Shown one piece after another: positions 34,647-43,864 of a stretch of DNA of 64,000 nt. The translations under genes and the position numbers were made by a program. Position 1 is the first letter of the stretch. The number at the start of each line of letters is the position of its first letter. The stretch is from NCBI RefSeq assembly GCF_014195635.1, contig NZ_JACICC010000003.1, forward strand, positions 62,001-126,000, given 5' to 3'. The notes below the pieces were generated by a model. That model ran no database searches and had not been told where the DNA came from. It saw only the letters and a list, made by a program, of their open reading frames with translations. Source of the stretch: Pseudochelatococcus contaminans (lineage in GTDB: Bacteria; Pseudomonadota; Alphaproteobacteria; Rhizobiales; Beijerinckiaceae).

Positions 34647-36320
34647 TTACGGAAGCGTATCGCGAAAACCGTTGGTGATCGGATATCGCCTGTCGCGGCC
34701 AAAGTTGCGGCTGCTGACCTTGACCCCCGGCGCGGCTTGCCGGCGCTTGTATTCGGCGATCCTCAGCAGGCGCTCCACCTTGGCCACGGTCTCGGCATCG
34801 TGGCCGCGCGCCACGATATCGGAGAGGGAAAGCTCCAGCTCCACAAGACCGTGGAGAATGTCGTCGAGAACCTCGTAAGGCGGTAGCGAATCCTGATCGG
34901 TCTGGTTTTCGCGCAGCTCTGCCGTCGGCGGCTTGGTGATGATCCGTTCCGGAATCACCGCGCCGTCCGGGCCATGCGCACCATCGGGCTTCCAGCGGTT
35001 GCGCAGCCACGACAGGCGGAAGACCTCGGTCTTGTAAAGATCCTTCAGCGGATTGAAGCCGCCGTTCATGTCGCCATACAGGGTGGCGTATCCGACGCTG
35101 ACTTCGGATTTATTGCCCGTTGTCAGCACCATGCCGCCGAATTTGTTCGACAGGGCCATCAGGATCGTGCCACGCGCCCGGCTTTGCAGGTTTTCTTCCG
35201 TCACGTCCCGGTACAGACCGGCGAAGACAGGAGCCAACGTCGCTTCCAGTCCTTCAACCGCTTGCGCTATAGGCAGCACGTCGTAGCGCACACCGAGTTT
35301 TTGGGCGCAGGCGGCGGCATCCTCAAGGCTTTCGCCGGCGGTGAAGCGATAAGGCAGCATGACGCAATGCACGCGCTCCGCACCCAGTGCATCAACGGCC
35401 ACCGCAGCCGCGAGCGCCGAATCAATACCGCCTGAAAGCCCGAGCACCACGCTCGGAAAACGGTTCTTCTCCACGTAATCGCGCAAGCCCAGCACGCACG
35501 CGGTGTAATCCGCCTCGTCCGCTGGAAGCAGCGCCGCGACGGTGCCTGTTTCGAGCCGCCATCCCGCGTCGGTGCGGCGCGCTTCAATAACGGCAATGGC
35601 TTCCTTGAAAGCCGGAAGGCGCGCAGCCAGCGATCCATCTGCGTCGAGGGCGAAAGACGCGCCGTCGAACACCAGCTCGTCCTGCCCACCGATCTGGTTG
35701 ACGTAGACGAGAGGCAGCGCGCTCTCCGCTACGCGTGCGCCGGCAACCGCCGTGCGTTCGTCATCGACCCCACGTCTGTAGGGCGAGCCATTCGGCACCA
35801 GCAGCAATTCCGCGCCAGCCGCCTTCAATTCGGCAACCGGGCCGGGCTTCCATATATCCTCGCACACGGGCACGCCCACACGCACGCCGCGCACATCGAG
35901 GGGCTGGGGCACAGGGCCGGAATCGAAAACGCGTTTCTCGTCGAACACGCCATAATTCGGCAGGTCGACCTTGCGCGTCTGCCCTGCGACCTGTCCACCG
36001 TCGAGCAGCGCGACAGCGTTGTAAAGCCTGTCCCCCTCGCGCACTGGCAGGCCGATGAGCACCGCCGGACCGCCATCGGCAGTGTCACGCGCCAGCTCAT
36101 CGCGGGCTTTTGCCACGGCATCCGTGAACGACGGGCGCAGCACCAGATCTTCAGGGGAATATCCGGCCAGGAAAAGCTCTGGAAACAGAATGACATCGGC
36201 CTGAAGCAACGCGGCCTCGCGCCTGGCCTCCCGTGCGCGTGACAAATTCCCCCCGGTGTCGCCCACCACCGGGTTGAGTTGCGCCACCGCAATGCGCAGA
36301 TTGTCATGAGCCACTGTCAT
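34647..36320 (-). CDS. nadE: Glutamine-dependent NAD+ synthetase
   Basis: 557 residues. The N-terminal nitrilase-like glutaminase domain (1-260) has Glu in FPELFLAGYSPEDLVL, Lys in RKVDLPNYGVFDEKR and nucleophile Cys in GVPVCEDIW. The C-terminal synthetase domain (about 285-557) has the P-loop GLSGGIDSALAAAV and TTGNKSEVSVGYATLYGDMNGGFNPLKDLYKT in pieces. It amidates nicotinate adenine dinucleotide using ammonia from glutamine. Operon with gltX. The start at 36320 has no clear ribosome site; a GTG two codons in is possible. Confidence 0.96.
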   Translation of the reverse strand: MTVAHDNLRIAVAQLNPVVGDTGGNLSRAREARREAALLQADVILFPELFLAGYSPEDLVLRPSFTDAVAKARDELARDTADGGPAVLIGLPVREGDRLYNAVALLDGGQVAGQTRKVDLPNYGVFDEKRVFDSGPVPQPLDVRGVRVGVPVCEDIWKPGPVAELKAAGAELLLVPNGSPYRRGVDDERTAVAGARVAESALPLVYVNQIGGQDELVFDGASFALDADGSLAARLPAFKEAIAVIEARRTDAGWRLETGTVAALLPADEADYTACVLGLRDYVEKNRFPSVVLGLSGGIDSALAAAVAVDALGAERVHCVMLPYRFTAGESLEDAAACAQKLGVRYDVLPIAQAVEGLEATLAPVFAGLYRDVTEENLQSRARGTILMALSNKFGGMVLTTGNKSEVSVGYATLYGDMNGGFNPLKDLYKTEVFRLSWLRNRWKPDGAHGPDGAVIPERIITKPPTAELRENQTDQDSLPPYEVLDDILHGLVELELSLSDIVARGHDAETVAKVERLLRIAEYKRRQAAPGVKVSSRNFGRDRRYPITNGFRDTLP

Positions 36321-36505
36321 GCAGGAGGTTTAAACCATATGTGTGAAAAGGAAAAGCGCCTTGGCACCAGAGACAGGACGCTCACGTAAAATCGGAGCGG
36401 TCTCTCTAAAGTTCAGTTGTTACAGTGACTTGTGTATCGGCTTTCTGATGATGACGGATGTCGATTGCTTGCCCCCTTGACATATGCGGGGCAAGTTATC
36501 ACGTT

Positions 36506-36522
36506 ATTAGAACTGTTCTAAA
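36506..36522. promoter_or_regulatory. Candidate iron-control element (Irr box) upstream of dps
   Basis: attagaactgttctaaa contains the perfect dyad TTAGAA-N3-TTCTAA (36507-36521). It matches the ICE consensus for Rhizobiales Irr, TTTAGAA-N3-TTCTAAA as I recall it, at all but the first base. It lies 200 bp before the dps start. Confidence 0.6.
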
Positions 36523-36637
36523 AAATAGTACGCATGGACCATCGTTAAGCGCATGGCGCTGTCGCCGGTTTTGCCGCATGATGCGGTGCGGCATCCTTTC
36601 ACATGCATGCGCAGCGTCTGTGCGATGTATGCAGAAC

Positions 36638-36677
36638 AACCTGCATTTAACCCGATGCATCGGGCCGAATGCAGGTT
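36638..36677 (+). promoter_or_regulatory. Long hairpin in the dps leader
   Basis: Arms aacctgcatt (36638-36647) and aatgcaggtt (36668-36677) enclose a second perfect palindrome cccgatgcatcggg (36651-36664). It ends 44 bases before the dps ATG, without a T run after it. It may protect the mRNA, act in translation control, or be an operator. Confidence 0.6.
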
Positions 36678-36721
36678 GCAGCGAAACTTCCGGGATTTAG
36701 TCCCGACACGAGGAGATGAAG

Positions 36722-37210
36722 ATGACGATCAGTACCCGTAATGACCTTGGCCAGAACGTGCGTTCCAAGTCGGTTGATCTGTTGAACGAGCACCTCGCCC
36801 TGTTGATTGATCTTGGCACGCAGCTCAAGCATGCTCACTGGAACGTCAAGGGCTCGCACTTCATTGCCCTGCACGAGCTGTTCGACAAGCTCTATGCCAA
36901 CGTTCTTGATTACACCGACACCGTGGCCGAACGTCTCACCGCTCTTGGCGGCATCGCGCACGGCACCGTGCAGGCCGCTGCCGAAGGCACAAAGCTGAAG
37001 GCTTATCCGCTGCACATCACCGATGGTCTTGAGCACGTCGATTATCTGTCGCGCTCGGTTGCGGAGGTCGGCAAATCGGCCCGCGCCGCCATCGCCGTGA
37101 CGGAAGAAGCCGGTGACGCCGCAACCGCTGACGTCTTCACCGAAGTCACGCGCGCGCTCGATAAGGATCTGTGGTTCCTCGAAGCGCACATTCAGGAAGT
37201 CAGCAAGTAA
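36722..37210 (+). CDS. dps: DNA-protecting ferritin-like protein Dps
   Basis: 162 residues from ATG 36722, six bases after aggag; an ATG at 36716 touches that site. Four-helix ferritin fold with the Dps ferroxidase residues at the subunit interface: His in LKHAHWNVKG, and His/Asp/Glu in HELFDKLYANVLDYTDTVAERLTALGG in parts. Twelve-subunit shells oxidise Fe2+ with H2O2, store iron and bind DNA. No long basic N-terminal tail. The Irr-like box upstream suggests release from repression when iron is ample. Convergent with thiD. Confidence 0.95.
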   Translation: MTISTRNDLGQNVRSKSVDLLNEHLALLIDLGTQLKHAHWNVKGSHFIALHELFDKLYANVLDYTDTVAERLTALGGIAHGTVQAAAEGTKLKAYPLHITDGLEHVDYLSRSVAEVGKSARAAIAVTEEAGDAATADVFTEVTRALDKDLWFLEAHIQEVSK

Positions 37211-37259
37211 GTTCCGGCTTTCTCAGGCGGGCTGACTCCGCCGCAACAATGACAAGGAT

Positions 37260-37280
37260 GGTGAGGGAAGCTCCCTCACC
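37260..37280. terminator. Hairpin between convergent dps and thiD
   Basis: ggtgaggga (37260-37268) and tccctcacc (37272-37280) pair fully around agc. The hairpin overlaps the thiD stop codon. Short T runs are absent, so strength is uncertain. Confidence 0.55.
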
Positions 37281-38118
37281 ACCACGCATGGAAATGATGC
37301 ACCGGGCCGTGGCCCTTGCCGATGGTGAGTGTATCCGATGTTGCGATCGCGCGGCTGACGTAATCCTTGGCCGCTCGCACGGCATCTGCTTCATTCAGGC
37401 CGCGAGCCAGGCCGGCAGCAATGGCCGACGACAAGGTGCATCCGGTGCCGTGGGTGTTGCGCGTGGCAATGCGTGGCGCAGGAAGCCGTGTGACTGTGCC
37501 TTGCGCATCCACCAGCAAATCGACGCTTTCCTCCCCCCGGGCGTGACCGCCCTTGATGAGCACGGCGCGCGGGCCGAATTTCAGCAAGGCTTCAGCCTGC
37601 TCCAGCATGGCCTCCTCACTGTCCGCAACGGTCGTATCGAGCAGGACTGCCGCCTCCGGCAGGTTCGGCGTGACGATGGCCGCGAGCGGCAACAACTTGT
37701 CGCGCAGCGTTGAAACCGCATCTTCACTCAGCAAACGATCACCGCTTGCCGCGACCATGACGGGATCGAGCACCATAGCCTGCTGGTGCCAGCGTGAAAG
37801 CCCCTCCGCTACCGCCGTGATCGTCTCCGGTCGCGACAGCATGCCGATTTTCACCGCACCGACATCGAGATCCGAAAACACGGCGTCGATCTGCGCGGTG
37901 ATGAACGCGGCTGGCACATCGTGGATTCCGGTGACGCCAAGCGTGTTCTGCGCCGTCAGCGCCGCGATCACGCTCGCCCCGTAAACGCCAAGAGCGGAAA
38001 ACGTTTTCAGGTCTGCCTGGATGCCGGCGCCGCCGCCTGAGTCGGACCCCGCGATGGTAACCGCGATGGGTGTGGTTGCGTCGCTTATAGTGCTGTCATT
38101 TCTGGTCGTGTCATTCAT
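37276..38118 (-). CDS. thiD: Hydroxymethylpyrimidine/phosphomethylpyrimidine kinase
   Basis: 280 residues; agaggt six bases before the ATG. Ribokinase fold: [58 protein letters not shown] and the catalytic anion hole [20 protein letters not shown]. It phosphorylates HMP and HMP-P for thiamine synthesis. It starts 4 bp after thiE under the same TPP riboswitch. The N-terminus carries about 15 extra polar residues. Confidence 0.95.
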   Translation of the reverse strand: MNDTTRNDSTISDATTPIAVTIAGSDSGGGAGIQADLKTFSALGVYGASVIAALTAQNTLGVTGIHDVPAAFITAQIDAVFSDLDVGAVKIGMLSRPETITAVAEGLSRWHQQAMVLDPVMVAASGDRLLSEDAVSTLRDKLLPLAAIVTPNLPEAAVLLDTTVADSEEAMLEQAEALLKFGPRAVLIKGGHARGEESVDLLVDAQGTVTRLPAPRIATRNTHGTGCTLSSAIAAGLARGLNEADAVRAAKDYVSRAIATSDTLTIGKGHGPVHHFHAWW

Positions 38119-38121
38119 GGC

Positions 38122-38820
38122 TTACCTCTTCGCGCCATAGGCTGCGAGGCTGGCATCGACGATGTTACGCAGGCGCCGTGATGCGTCAGTCACGTCATCG
38201 GCAAGGAAAATGGCCGAAATCACTGCGATGCCTTCCGAGCCGGACGCGATGACGGATGCCGCGTTCGTCTCGTCGATGCCGGAAATCGCGCTCACCGGCA
38301 GATCGGGCACGTCCTTGCGGGCGGTGTCGATGACGGCGGCCAGCCCTTCCAGCCCGATGGGCGGCTTGGCGTCCACCTTACTCGACGTCGCGAACACGCC
38401 GCCGATGCAGCCATAGTCGATAGGCTCGCCGGCCGCATTGCTGGCCTCCTGCTCGTTGTTCAGCGTCAGGCCGATAATGGCCTCCGGCCCCAGCAGGCGG
38501 CGAGCGTCCTCGGGCGTCATGTCGTCCTGCCCCACGTGCACGCCATCTGCTTCCGCCGCCAGCGCGACATCGAGGCGGTCGTTGATGAGCAGAGGAACGC
38601 CGCGTCCGGCGATGGCTGCCCGAATAGCGCGGGCGTTGTCCACCATGCGGCGCGTGTCGCCGTACTTGTCACGGTATTGCAGCAGCGTCACACCGCCATC
38701 GACGGCTGCCAATGCAAGCTCAGGCAGCGGCCGCCCGCGTGCGCGCTCGGGATCGAGAATGGCGTAAAGCCGCAGATCGACCGGGCGGCGGATATGGCGC
38801 GAAGGAGAAGAGGTCGGCAT
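38122..38820 (-). CDS. thiE: Thiamine-phosphate synthase
   Basis: 232 residues from ATG 38820 (a TTG two codons earlier is less likely). TIM barrel with [13 protein letters not shown] (diphosphate-binding QxRxK), [24 protein letters not shown] and [42 protein letters not shown] ends the barrel. It couples HMP-PP and the thiazole phosphate. First gene after the TPP riboswitch. The GVFATSSK in place of GPIFPT places it with the less typical alphaproteobacterial ThiE group. Confidence 0.92.
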   Translation of the reverse strand: MPTSSPSRHIRRPVDLRLYAILDPERARGRPLPELALAAVDGGVTLLQYRDKYGDTRRMVDNARAIRAAIAGRGVPLLINDRLDVALAAEADGVHVGQDDMTPEDARRLLGPEAIIGLTLNNEQEASNAAGEPIDYGCIGGVFATSSKVDAKPPIGLEGLAAVIDTARKDVPDLPVSAISGIDETNAASVIASGSEGIAVISAIFLADDVTDASRRLRNIVDASLAAYGAKR

Positions 38821-38915
38821 GAACAATCACTCACTGGCATCGCGGCGATGCGATCTTGGTGAGGTCATGCGGGTTGAAAAAAGCTGTCAGGCGCTGGTGC
38901 TCATCGGCCGATCTC

Positions 38916-39004
38916 GCTTCCCTCCGCCAGCATGACCCGGTTCAGGTTCAGTGGGTTGGCGCGCAGTAACGCGCGCCTCTCAGCCCGGACGGGCACCCCA
39001 AGGA
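38916..39004 (-). ncRNA. TPP (THI-box) riboswitch
   Basis: On the minus strand the conserved parts come in order: ggggtgccc, ggctgagagg, an apical hairpin ggcgcgcgttactgcgcgcc, acccactgaacctgaaccgg, then catgctggcggaggga. These are the P2/P4 strands and the CUGAGA and ACCUGA cores that bind thiamine diphosphate. The aptamer ends about 95 bases before thiE. Between them lie a T6 run (38877-38882) and a hairpin gcatcg/cgatgc (38837-38851) near the ribosome site, so the switch may act on termination or on translation start. Confidence 0.95.
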
Positions 39005-39102
39005 GATACGCCATATTGACAGGAAACCACGCCCGCGCAAGGGGCATGAACATCGCGAGAATTTCAGGAATGGCCGATGCATGAAGCCATCGGCCATTCG
39101 CA

Positions 39103-40476
39103 TCACACGGTGCGCTGTGCCTCGATCTCGGCCACGCCATTGGCATCGAGGTAATGCTCCAGCCAATGGATATCGTACAGGCCGTTCTGCACGTCCTGAT
39201 TGCGCACCAGCGCCCGGAACAGCGGCAAGGTGGTTTCGATGCCGTCGACGACGAACTCGTCCAGCGCCCGGCGCAGGCGCATCAGGCATTCCGTGCGGGT
39301 GCGGCCATGCACGATGAGCTTCCCAACCAGCGAATCATAATGCGGCGGAATGCGATAGCCCTGATACACCGCCGAATCGACACGCACGCCCAGCCCGCCC
39401 GGCGGGTGATAGTAGGTGATCGTGCCGGGTGACGGCCGGAACGACGACGGATGCTCGGCATTGATGCGGCATTCGATCGCGTGGCCGTCGAAAACGATGT
39501 CTTCCTGCCGGATCGACAGCGGCACGCCGGCGGCAACGCGAATCTGCTCGTTGACGAGATCAATGCCGGTGATCATCTCCGTCACCGGATGCTCCACCTG
39601 AATACGGGTGTTCATCTCGATGAAGTAAAACTCGCCGTTCTCGTAAAGGAACTCGACGGTGCCGGCCCCCAGATACTGCAGCTCCTGCATGGCACGGGCG
39701 ACGATGGTGCCGATGCGTTCGCGCTCGGAATGGTTCAATGCCGGGGAGGGGGCTTCCTCCCACACCTTCTGATGGCGGCGCTGGAGCGAGCAGTCACGCT
39801 CGCCCAGATGCAGCGCACCGCCGCGTCCGTCACCGATGACCTGCACTTCGATGTGGCGCGGCTTTTCCAGATACTTTTCCAGATAGACCGCGTCGTCGCC
39901 AAATGCCGCCTTGGCTTCCATGCGCGCCATCGACAATGCGTCGCTGAGGCTCTCGGCATCGCGCGCCACCTTCATGCCGCGTCCGCCGCCGCCCGCCGCA
40001 GCCTTCACCAGCACCGGGAAGCCGATTTCAGCCGCAACGCGGTGCGCTTCCTCGTCGTCGGTGATGCCGCCCTCGGAACCGGGCACGCACGGAATACCGA
40101 GCGCGCGCGCGGTGCGCTTGGCCTCGATCTTGTCGCCCATCATCCGGATATGGTCGGCCTTGGGGCCGATGAAGGCGATGCCGTGATCGGCCAGCACGTC
40201 GGCGAAATGCGCGTTTTCGGACAGGAAGCCGTAGCCGGGATGAACGGCGTCCGCGCCGGTGATCTCGCACGCGGCGATGAGCGCCGGAATGTTGAGATAG
40301 CTGTCGCGCGCCGGCGGCGGGCCGATGCAGACGCTCTCGTCAGCGAGGCGCACGTGCATGGCGTTGGCGTCCGCCGTGGAATGCACGGCGACGGTGGCGA
40401 TGCCGAGTTCCTTGCAGGCTCTCAGAATGCGCAGCGCGATTTCGCCCCGGTTGGCGATCAGGATCTTGTCGAACAT
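39103..40476 (-). CDS. accC: Acetyl-CoA carboxylase biotin carboxylase subunit
   Basis: 457 residues. ATP-grasp enzyme: [21 protein letters not shown], the glycine-rich lid [47 protein letters not shown] in parts, and the active-site [22 protein letters not shown] pieces. It carboxylates the biotin on AccB. It starts 3 bp after accB. Slightly longer than the E. coli protein, with a C-terminal [16 protein letters not shown]. Confidence 0.97.
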   Translation of the reverse strand: MFDKILIANRGEIALRILRACKELGIATVAVHSTADANAMHVRLADESVCIGPPPARDSYLNIPALIAACEITGADAVHPGYGFLSENAHFADVLADHGIAFIGPKADHIRMMGDKIEAKRTARALGIPCVPGSEGGITDDEEAHRVAAEIGFPVLVKAAAGGGGRGMKVARDAESLSDALSMARMEAKAAFGDDAVYLEKYLEKPRHIEVQVIGDGRGGALHLGERDCSLQRRHQKVWEEAPSPALNHSERERIGTIVARAMQELQYLGAGTVEFLYENGEFYFIEMNTRIQVEHPVTEMITGIDLVNEQIRVAAGVPLSIRQEDIVFDGHAIECRINAEHPSSFRPSPGTITYYHPPGGLGVRVDSAVYQGYRIPPHYDSLVGKLIVHGRTRTECLMRLRRALDEFVVDGIETTLPLFRALVRNQDVQNGLYDIHWLEHYLDANGVAEIEAQRTV

Positions 40477-40479
40477 CGA

Positions 40480-40947
40480 TTACTCGATAACCAGCAGCGG
40501 CTCGCCGTACTCGACCGGCTGCCCATCTTCCACCAGCACGGCGGTAACCGTGCCCGAACGCGGCGCGACGATATCGTTGAAAGTCTTCATCGCTTCCACC
40601 AGCAGCAGCTTGTCGCCGGCCTGCACCTTCGATCCCACCTCGATGAACGGCTTGGCGTCCGGCGAGGGGCGGCGATAGGCAGTGCCCACCATCGGCGAGG
40701 TGACAGCGCCGGGATTGTCGATCGGCGACACCGCGGTCTGTATGGGGGCCGATGCCAGCGCGACCGCAGCCGGCGCGGCGGCAGGCGCTGCCGCAACAGG
40801 CGCTGCGACCACGGTGGCAGTGATGTTACGGGCCACGCGAATGCGCAAGTCACCCTTGGCGACTTCGATCTCGGTCAGGTCGGTCTGGGCGATGAGTTCT
40901 GCGAGATCCCTGACGAGATCCGGATCGATGGGACTGATTTTGGCCAT
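40480..40947 (-). CDS. accB: Biotin carboxyl carrier protein
   Basis: 155 residues from [10 protein letters not shown], which has gaagaaag just upstream and lies 7 bp after the aroQ stop; an ATG five codons earlier would overlap aroQ. An N-terminal helix region, an Ala/Pro-rich linker ([20 protein letters not shown]), and the biotinyl domain with the target Lys in [12 protein letters not shown]. It carries carboxybiotin between AccC and AccAD in the first step of fatty-acid synthesis. Confidence 0.96.
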   Translation of the reverse strand: MAKISPIDPDLVRDLAELIAQTDLTEIEVAKGDLRIRVARNITATVVAAPVAAAPAAAPAAVALASAPIQTAVSPIDNPGAVTSPMVGTAYRRPSPDAKPFIEVGSKVQAGDKLLLVEAMKTFNDIVAPRSGTVTAVLVEDGQPVEYGEPLLVIE

Positions 40948-40954
40948 GCTTTCT

Positions 40955-41461
40955 TCAATCATTGGTTCTCGCACCCGTGGGTGCGTTCTGGCGCCGGTCC
41001 TGCTGCCGGCCTTGCAGTAACGGAACAATAGCTTCCAAAGCAAGCTCGTAGCCGGTAGCGCCGAAACCGCTGATAACGCCATGCGCTACAGCAGCAATCA
41101 TGGAATGATGGCGAAATTGCTCCCGCGCGTGCACGTTCGACAGGTGAACCTCGACGACCAGCGCTCCCGCCCCGGCGATCGCGTCACGCAGGGCGATGGA
41201 CGTGTGCGTGTATGCACCGGCGTTCAGGATGACGCCCGCGCCCTCCAGCCCGGCGCGTTGCACCAGCGTCACCAGTTCCCCCTCGATATTCGTCTGGGCA
41301 AAGGCGAGATCGACGGCAACGCCGGCATTGCGTCCCAGTGTCGCGGCCTTGTCGCGCAAACGCGTCTCGATGTCCGCGAGCGTCAGGCTGCCATAGATCG
41401 CCGGCTCCCGCTGCCCGAGCAGGTTGAGGTTGGGGCCGTTGAGGATATGGACTGCGACCAT
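40955..41461 (-). CDS. aroQ: 3-dehydroquinate dehydratase, type II
   Basis: 168 residues from [20 protein letters not shown]; the frame is open 22 codons further. Catalytic motifs: [14 protein letters not shown] (Arg/Tyr), [27 protein letters not shown] and [19 protein letters not shown] dodecameric shikimate-pathway enzyme. Placed before accB-accC, the standard alphaproteobacterial order; the gene order suggests aroQ-accB-accC is one unit. Confidence 0.95.
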   Translation of the reverse strand: MVAVHILNGPNLNLLGQREPAIYGSLTLADIETRLRDKAATLGRNAGVAVDLAFAQTNIEGELVTLVQRAGLEGAGVILNAGAYTHTSIALRDAIAGAGALVVEVHLSNVHAREQFRHHSMIAAVAHGVISGFGATGYELALEAIVPLLQGRQQDRRQNAPTGARTND

Positions 41462-41652
41462 TCGGCGAATGCCTGTCCCTTCAGTGGCGAACACGATAAA
41501 TGACCACGCGGACGCGTGCCGGAGCACGATCCATCATTTCAGGTTAATTTTCCCTCTTAACGCGATGCGGCGCGCAGGGGAAGTCTCGAAACGTCGTTTC
41601 GCAAAGGTTATCACGCCGGAAGATCCCGGCGCGTTTCCTCTGGCGAGCGGGC

Positions 41653-42408
41653 TCAGCAGGTCACCTTGCCGCACTGGCGCACGGACGCGACCACGGTTTT
41701 GAGCGTGTCCACCCCGACCGCACCGGGCAGAACGCCGTCGCCGACGACAAAGCTCGGCGTGCCGGAAATCCCCAGCTTCTCGCCGGTCTCCAACGTGCCC
41801 GCCAGCACCTGCCGCACGGCGTCGGAAGCAATGTCCCTCTCAAGCTGCGCCATGTCGACGCCGCTGGCCTTGGCAGCCGCCAGCGCCTGCGGCTTGCCGA
41901 CGACGCCCTGCTGCGACAGAAGATCGGCGTGGAAGCGGAACAGCTTGTCACCCTGCAACTGTTTTGAGGCAGCGATGCTGACCAGCGCCGCATCCACCGA
42001 TTCCTGCCGCAGGATCGGGAAATCCACCAGCACGAAACGCAGCCGCGAATCAGCTTTGACCAGCGCCTCGATATCGCCCAGCGCCCGTTTGCAATAGCCG
42101 CAGTTGTAGTCGAAGAACTCCACCAGCGTAATGTCGCCGTCCGGGTTGCCGACGACGATGCCCGGAATATCGCCGGCGGTCATCTCCTTCACTGCCTGCG
42201 CCACCGCGGCGCGCTCCTGCGTCTCCTGATGCGCTTCGAGCGCGGCCAGCGCTTCCTTCAGCACCTCGGGGTTATTCACCAGATAGTCCCGGACCACGCC
42301 TTCGATCTGTGAGCGCTGTTCGGCTGGAATCTCTGCCGCGACGGCGGGAGTTGTCAGCGCCAGCGCGCCGGCGAGCAGGGCGGGACGAAGCCAACCGAAG
42401 GCACGCAT
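41653..42408 (-). CDS. Secreted DsbA-family thioredoxin-like protein
   Basis: 251 residues from MRAFGWLRPALL (ATG 42408); an ATG at 42426 is equally possible. Signal peptide 1-25 (LLAGALALTTPAVAA). A helical N-terminal region (IEGVVRDYLVNNPEVLKEALAALE) is followed by the thioredoxin fold with Cys103-Gly-Tyr-Cys106 (FFDYNCGYCKR) and cis-Pro in ISGTPSFVVG. This matches the BdbD/ScsC-like DsbA group, periplasmic thiol oxidase or isomerase. Two further Cys end the protein (RQCGKVTC), which is unusual. Confidence 0.88.
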   Translation of the reverse strand: MRAFGWLRPALLAGALALTTPAVAAEIPAEQRSQIEGVVRDYLVNNPEVLKEALAALEAHQETQERAAVAQAVKEMTAGDIPGIVVGNPDGDITLVEFFDYNCGYCKRALGDIEALVKADSRLRFVLVDFPILRQESVDAALVSIAASKQLQGDKLFRFHADLLSQQGVVGKPQALAAAKASGVDMAQLERDIASDAVRQVLAGTLETGEKLGISGTPSFVVGDGVLPGAVGVDTLKTVVASVRQCGKVTC

Positions 42409-42666
42409 GGAGTTATATCCTGGCATGGGATCATGTCCTGAGATGCGCCGCGCCGGACGATGTCCGATCCCGCGACCTGAAACAACGAGGCAGCCGCCCA
42501 TCAGAGCGCCGCGGAAATACGCCGCGCCCGTGCGGGTGATTCGCCTGCCTTATACCAACATTCGCGAGCGTCTTCGCCATCCGGTGCGCCAGCGACGACA
42601 TTATCGTGAACGTCGCCCCGGCTGCGGTCAATGACACAACATGGTGAAGCCGTCGTGATGAAGCCG

Positions 42667-43674
42667 TTACTCGGCAGAGACGGCAAGCCCGTTATCGATG
42701 GCATGCTGGCGCAGGTTTTTCTGCGGCCTCGCACCGACCTGCTGGATGATGTGCGCGGCGGCCAGCGATCCATGATGCGCGGCGGTGCGCACGTCGAGAT
42801 CGTGTGACAGGCCATACAGGAAGCCGGCGGCGAACAGATCGCCCGCACCGGTGGAATCGACGATGCTGTGAATCGGGCTCGCGGGAACGGCCAGCGATTC
42901 CTCACGGGTCACGACCAGCGCGCCCTTTTCCGACCGCGTCACCACCCCGAGCACGGTCTCCTCGCGCAGCGCTGTGACGGCGGCATCGAAGTCGGAGGTT
43001 TCGTACCGGCTCTTCAACTCGGCCTCGTTGGCGAACACGATGTCGACCGTCTGCGTACGCAGCAGGCTGATGAATTCTTCGCGGTAACGTTCCACGCAGA
43101 ACGAGTCGGATAGCGTCAGCGCCACCAGCCGGTCGGCGCCGTGGGCGATGCGCGCGGCTTTGACGAACGCTTCCTTCGCCTGCGCCGGATCCCACAGATA
43201 GCCTTCGAGATAGGTAATGGCTGCTGCCTCGACAGTCTCGCGGTCGATGTCCTCGGCATCTAGATGCTGGCTTGCGCCCAGATACGTGCTCATCGTGCGC
43301 TCGCCATCCGGCGTCACGGCGATCAGGCACATGGCGGTGGCCGGTCCATCCTTGGCGAATGCGGTGGGGAAGGCCACGTCGAGCGAGCGGATGTCGTGGG
43401 CGAAACGTGCGCCGGCTTCATCGTCCTTCACCTTGCCGATGAAGGCGGGCTTTGCGCCCAGTGAGGCCAGACCCGCGACGGTGTTGGCGGCGCTGCCGCC
43501 CGAGGTGTGCGTCGCCGGGCCCATGGCATCGAACAATTGCCGGGCGCGCGCCTCGTCGATGAGTTGCATGGAGCCTTTGACGAGGTTCTGCGCGACCAGG
43601 AAGTCATCGTCCTCGCGGGAGATGACGTCAACGATCGCATTGCCTATTCCGAGCACATCGTAGCGGGTTGTCAT
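42667..43674 (-). CDS. PfkB-family sugar kinase, probable adenosine kinase
   Basis: 335 residues from MTTRYDVLGIGNAIVDV with aggac upstream; the frame runs 45 codons further through a tandem repeat. PfkB signatures: GGSAANTVAGLASLGAKPAFIGKVKDD in parts and DSTGAGDLFAAGFLYGL with the catalytic Asp. VFANEAELKSRY is the usual third motif. Alphaproteobacterial proteins of this length and start are usually adenosine kinases, salvaging adenosine to AMP; ribokinase or guanosine/inosine kinase remain possible. Confidence 0.85.
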   Translation of the reverse strand: MTTRYDVLGIGNAIVDVISREDDDFLVAQNLVKGSMQLIDEARARQLFDAMGPATHTSGGSAANTVAGLASLGAKPAFIGKVKDDEAGARFAHDIRSLDVAFPTAFAKDGPATAMCLIAVTPDGERTMSTYLGASQHLDAEDIDRETVEAAAITYLEGYLWDPAQAKEAFVKAARIAHGADRLVALTLSDSFCVERYREEFISLLRTQTVDIVFANEAELKSRYETSDFDAAVTALREETVLGVVTRSEKGALVVTREESLAVPASPIHSIVDSTGAGDLFAAGFLYGLSHDLDVRTAAHHGSLAAAHIIQQVGARPQKNLRQHAIDNGLAVSAE

Positions 43675-43751
43675 GGGATGTCCTGTTTTGCGACGGTAGG
43701 GAAGCCCAGTATATGAAGCCTCCCTTGCCGGTATGGCGAAACAGGGTTCCA

Positions 43752-43819
43752 AGTCAACAGTCGGAAGAGTCAACAGTCCGAAAGAGTCAACAGTCGGAAG
43801 ATAAGTCAACAGTTAGAAG
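43752..43819. repeat. Four tandem copies of a 16-19 bp unit
   Basis: agtcaacagtcggaag recurs at 43752, 43768 (as agtcaacagtccgaaag), 43785 (plus ata) and 43804 (as agtcaacagttagaag). The array lies between the end of fabI and the start of the sugar kinase and is preceded by ttccaagtca (43747-43756), as is the array at 6362. Confidence 0.9.
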
Positions 43820-43864
43820 CCAGACGGCCGCCGCCTCGTGCGCCGGCCGTCGTTTGCTCTCGGT

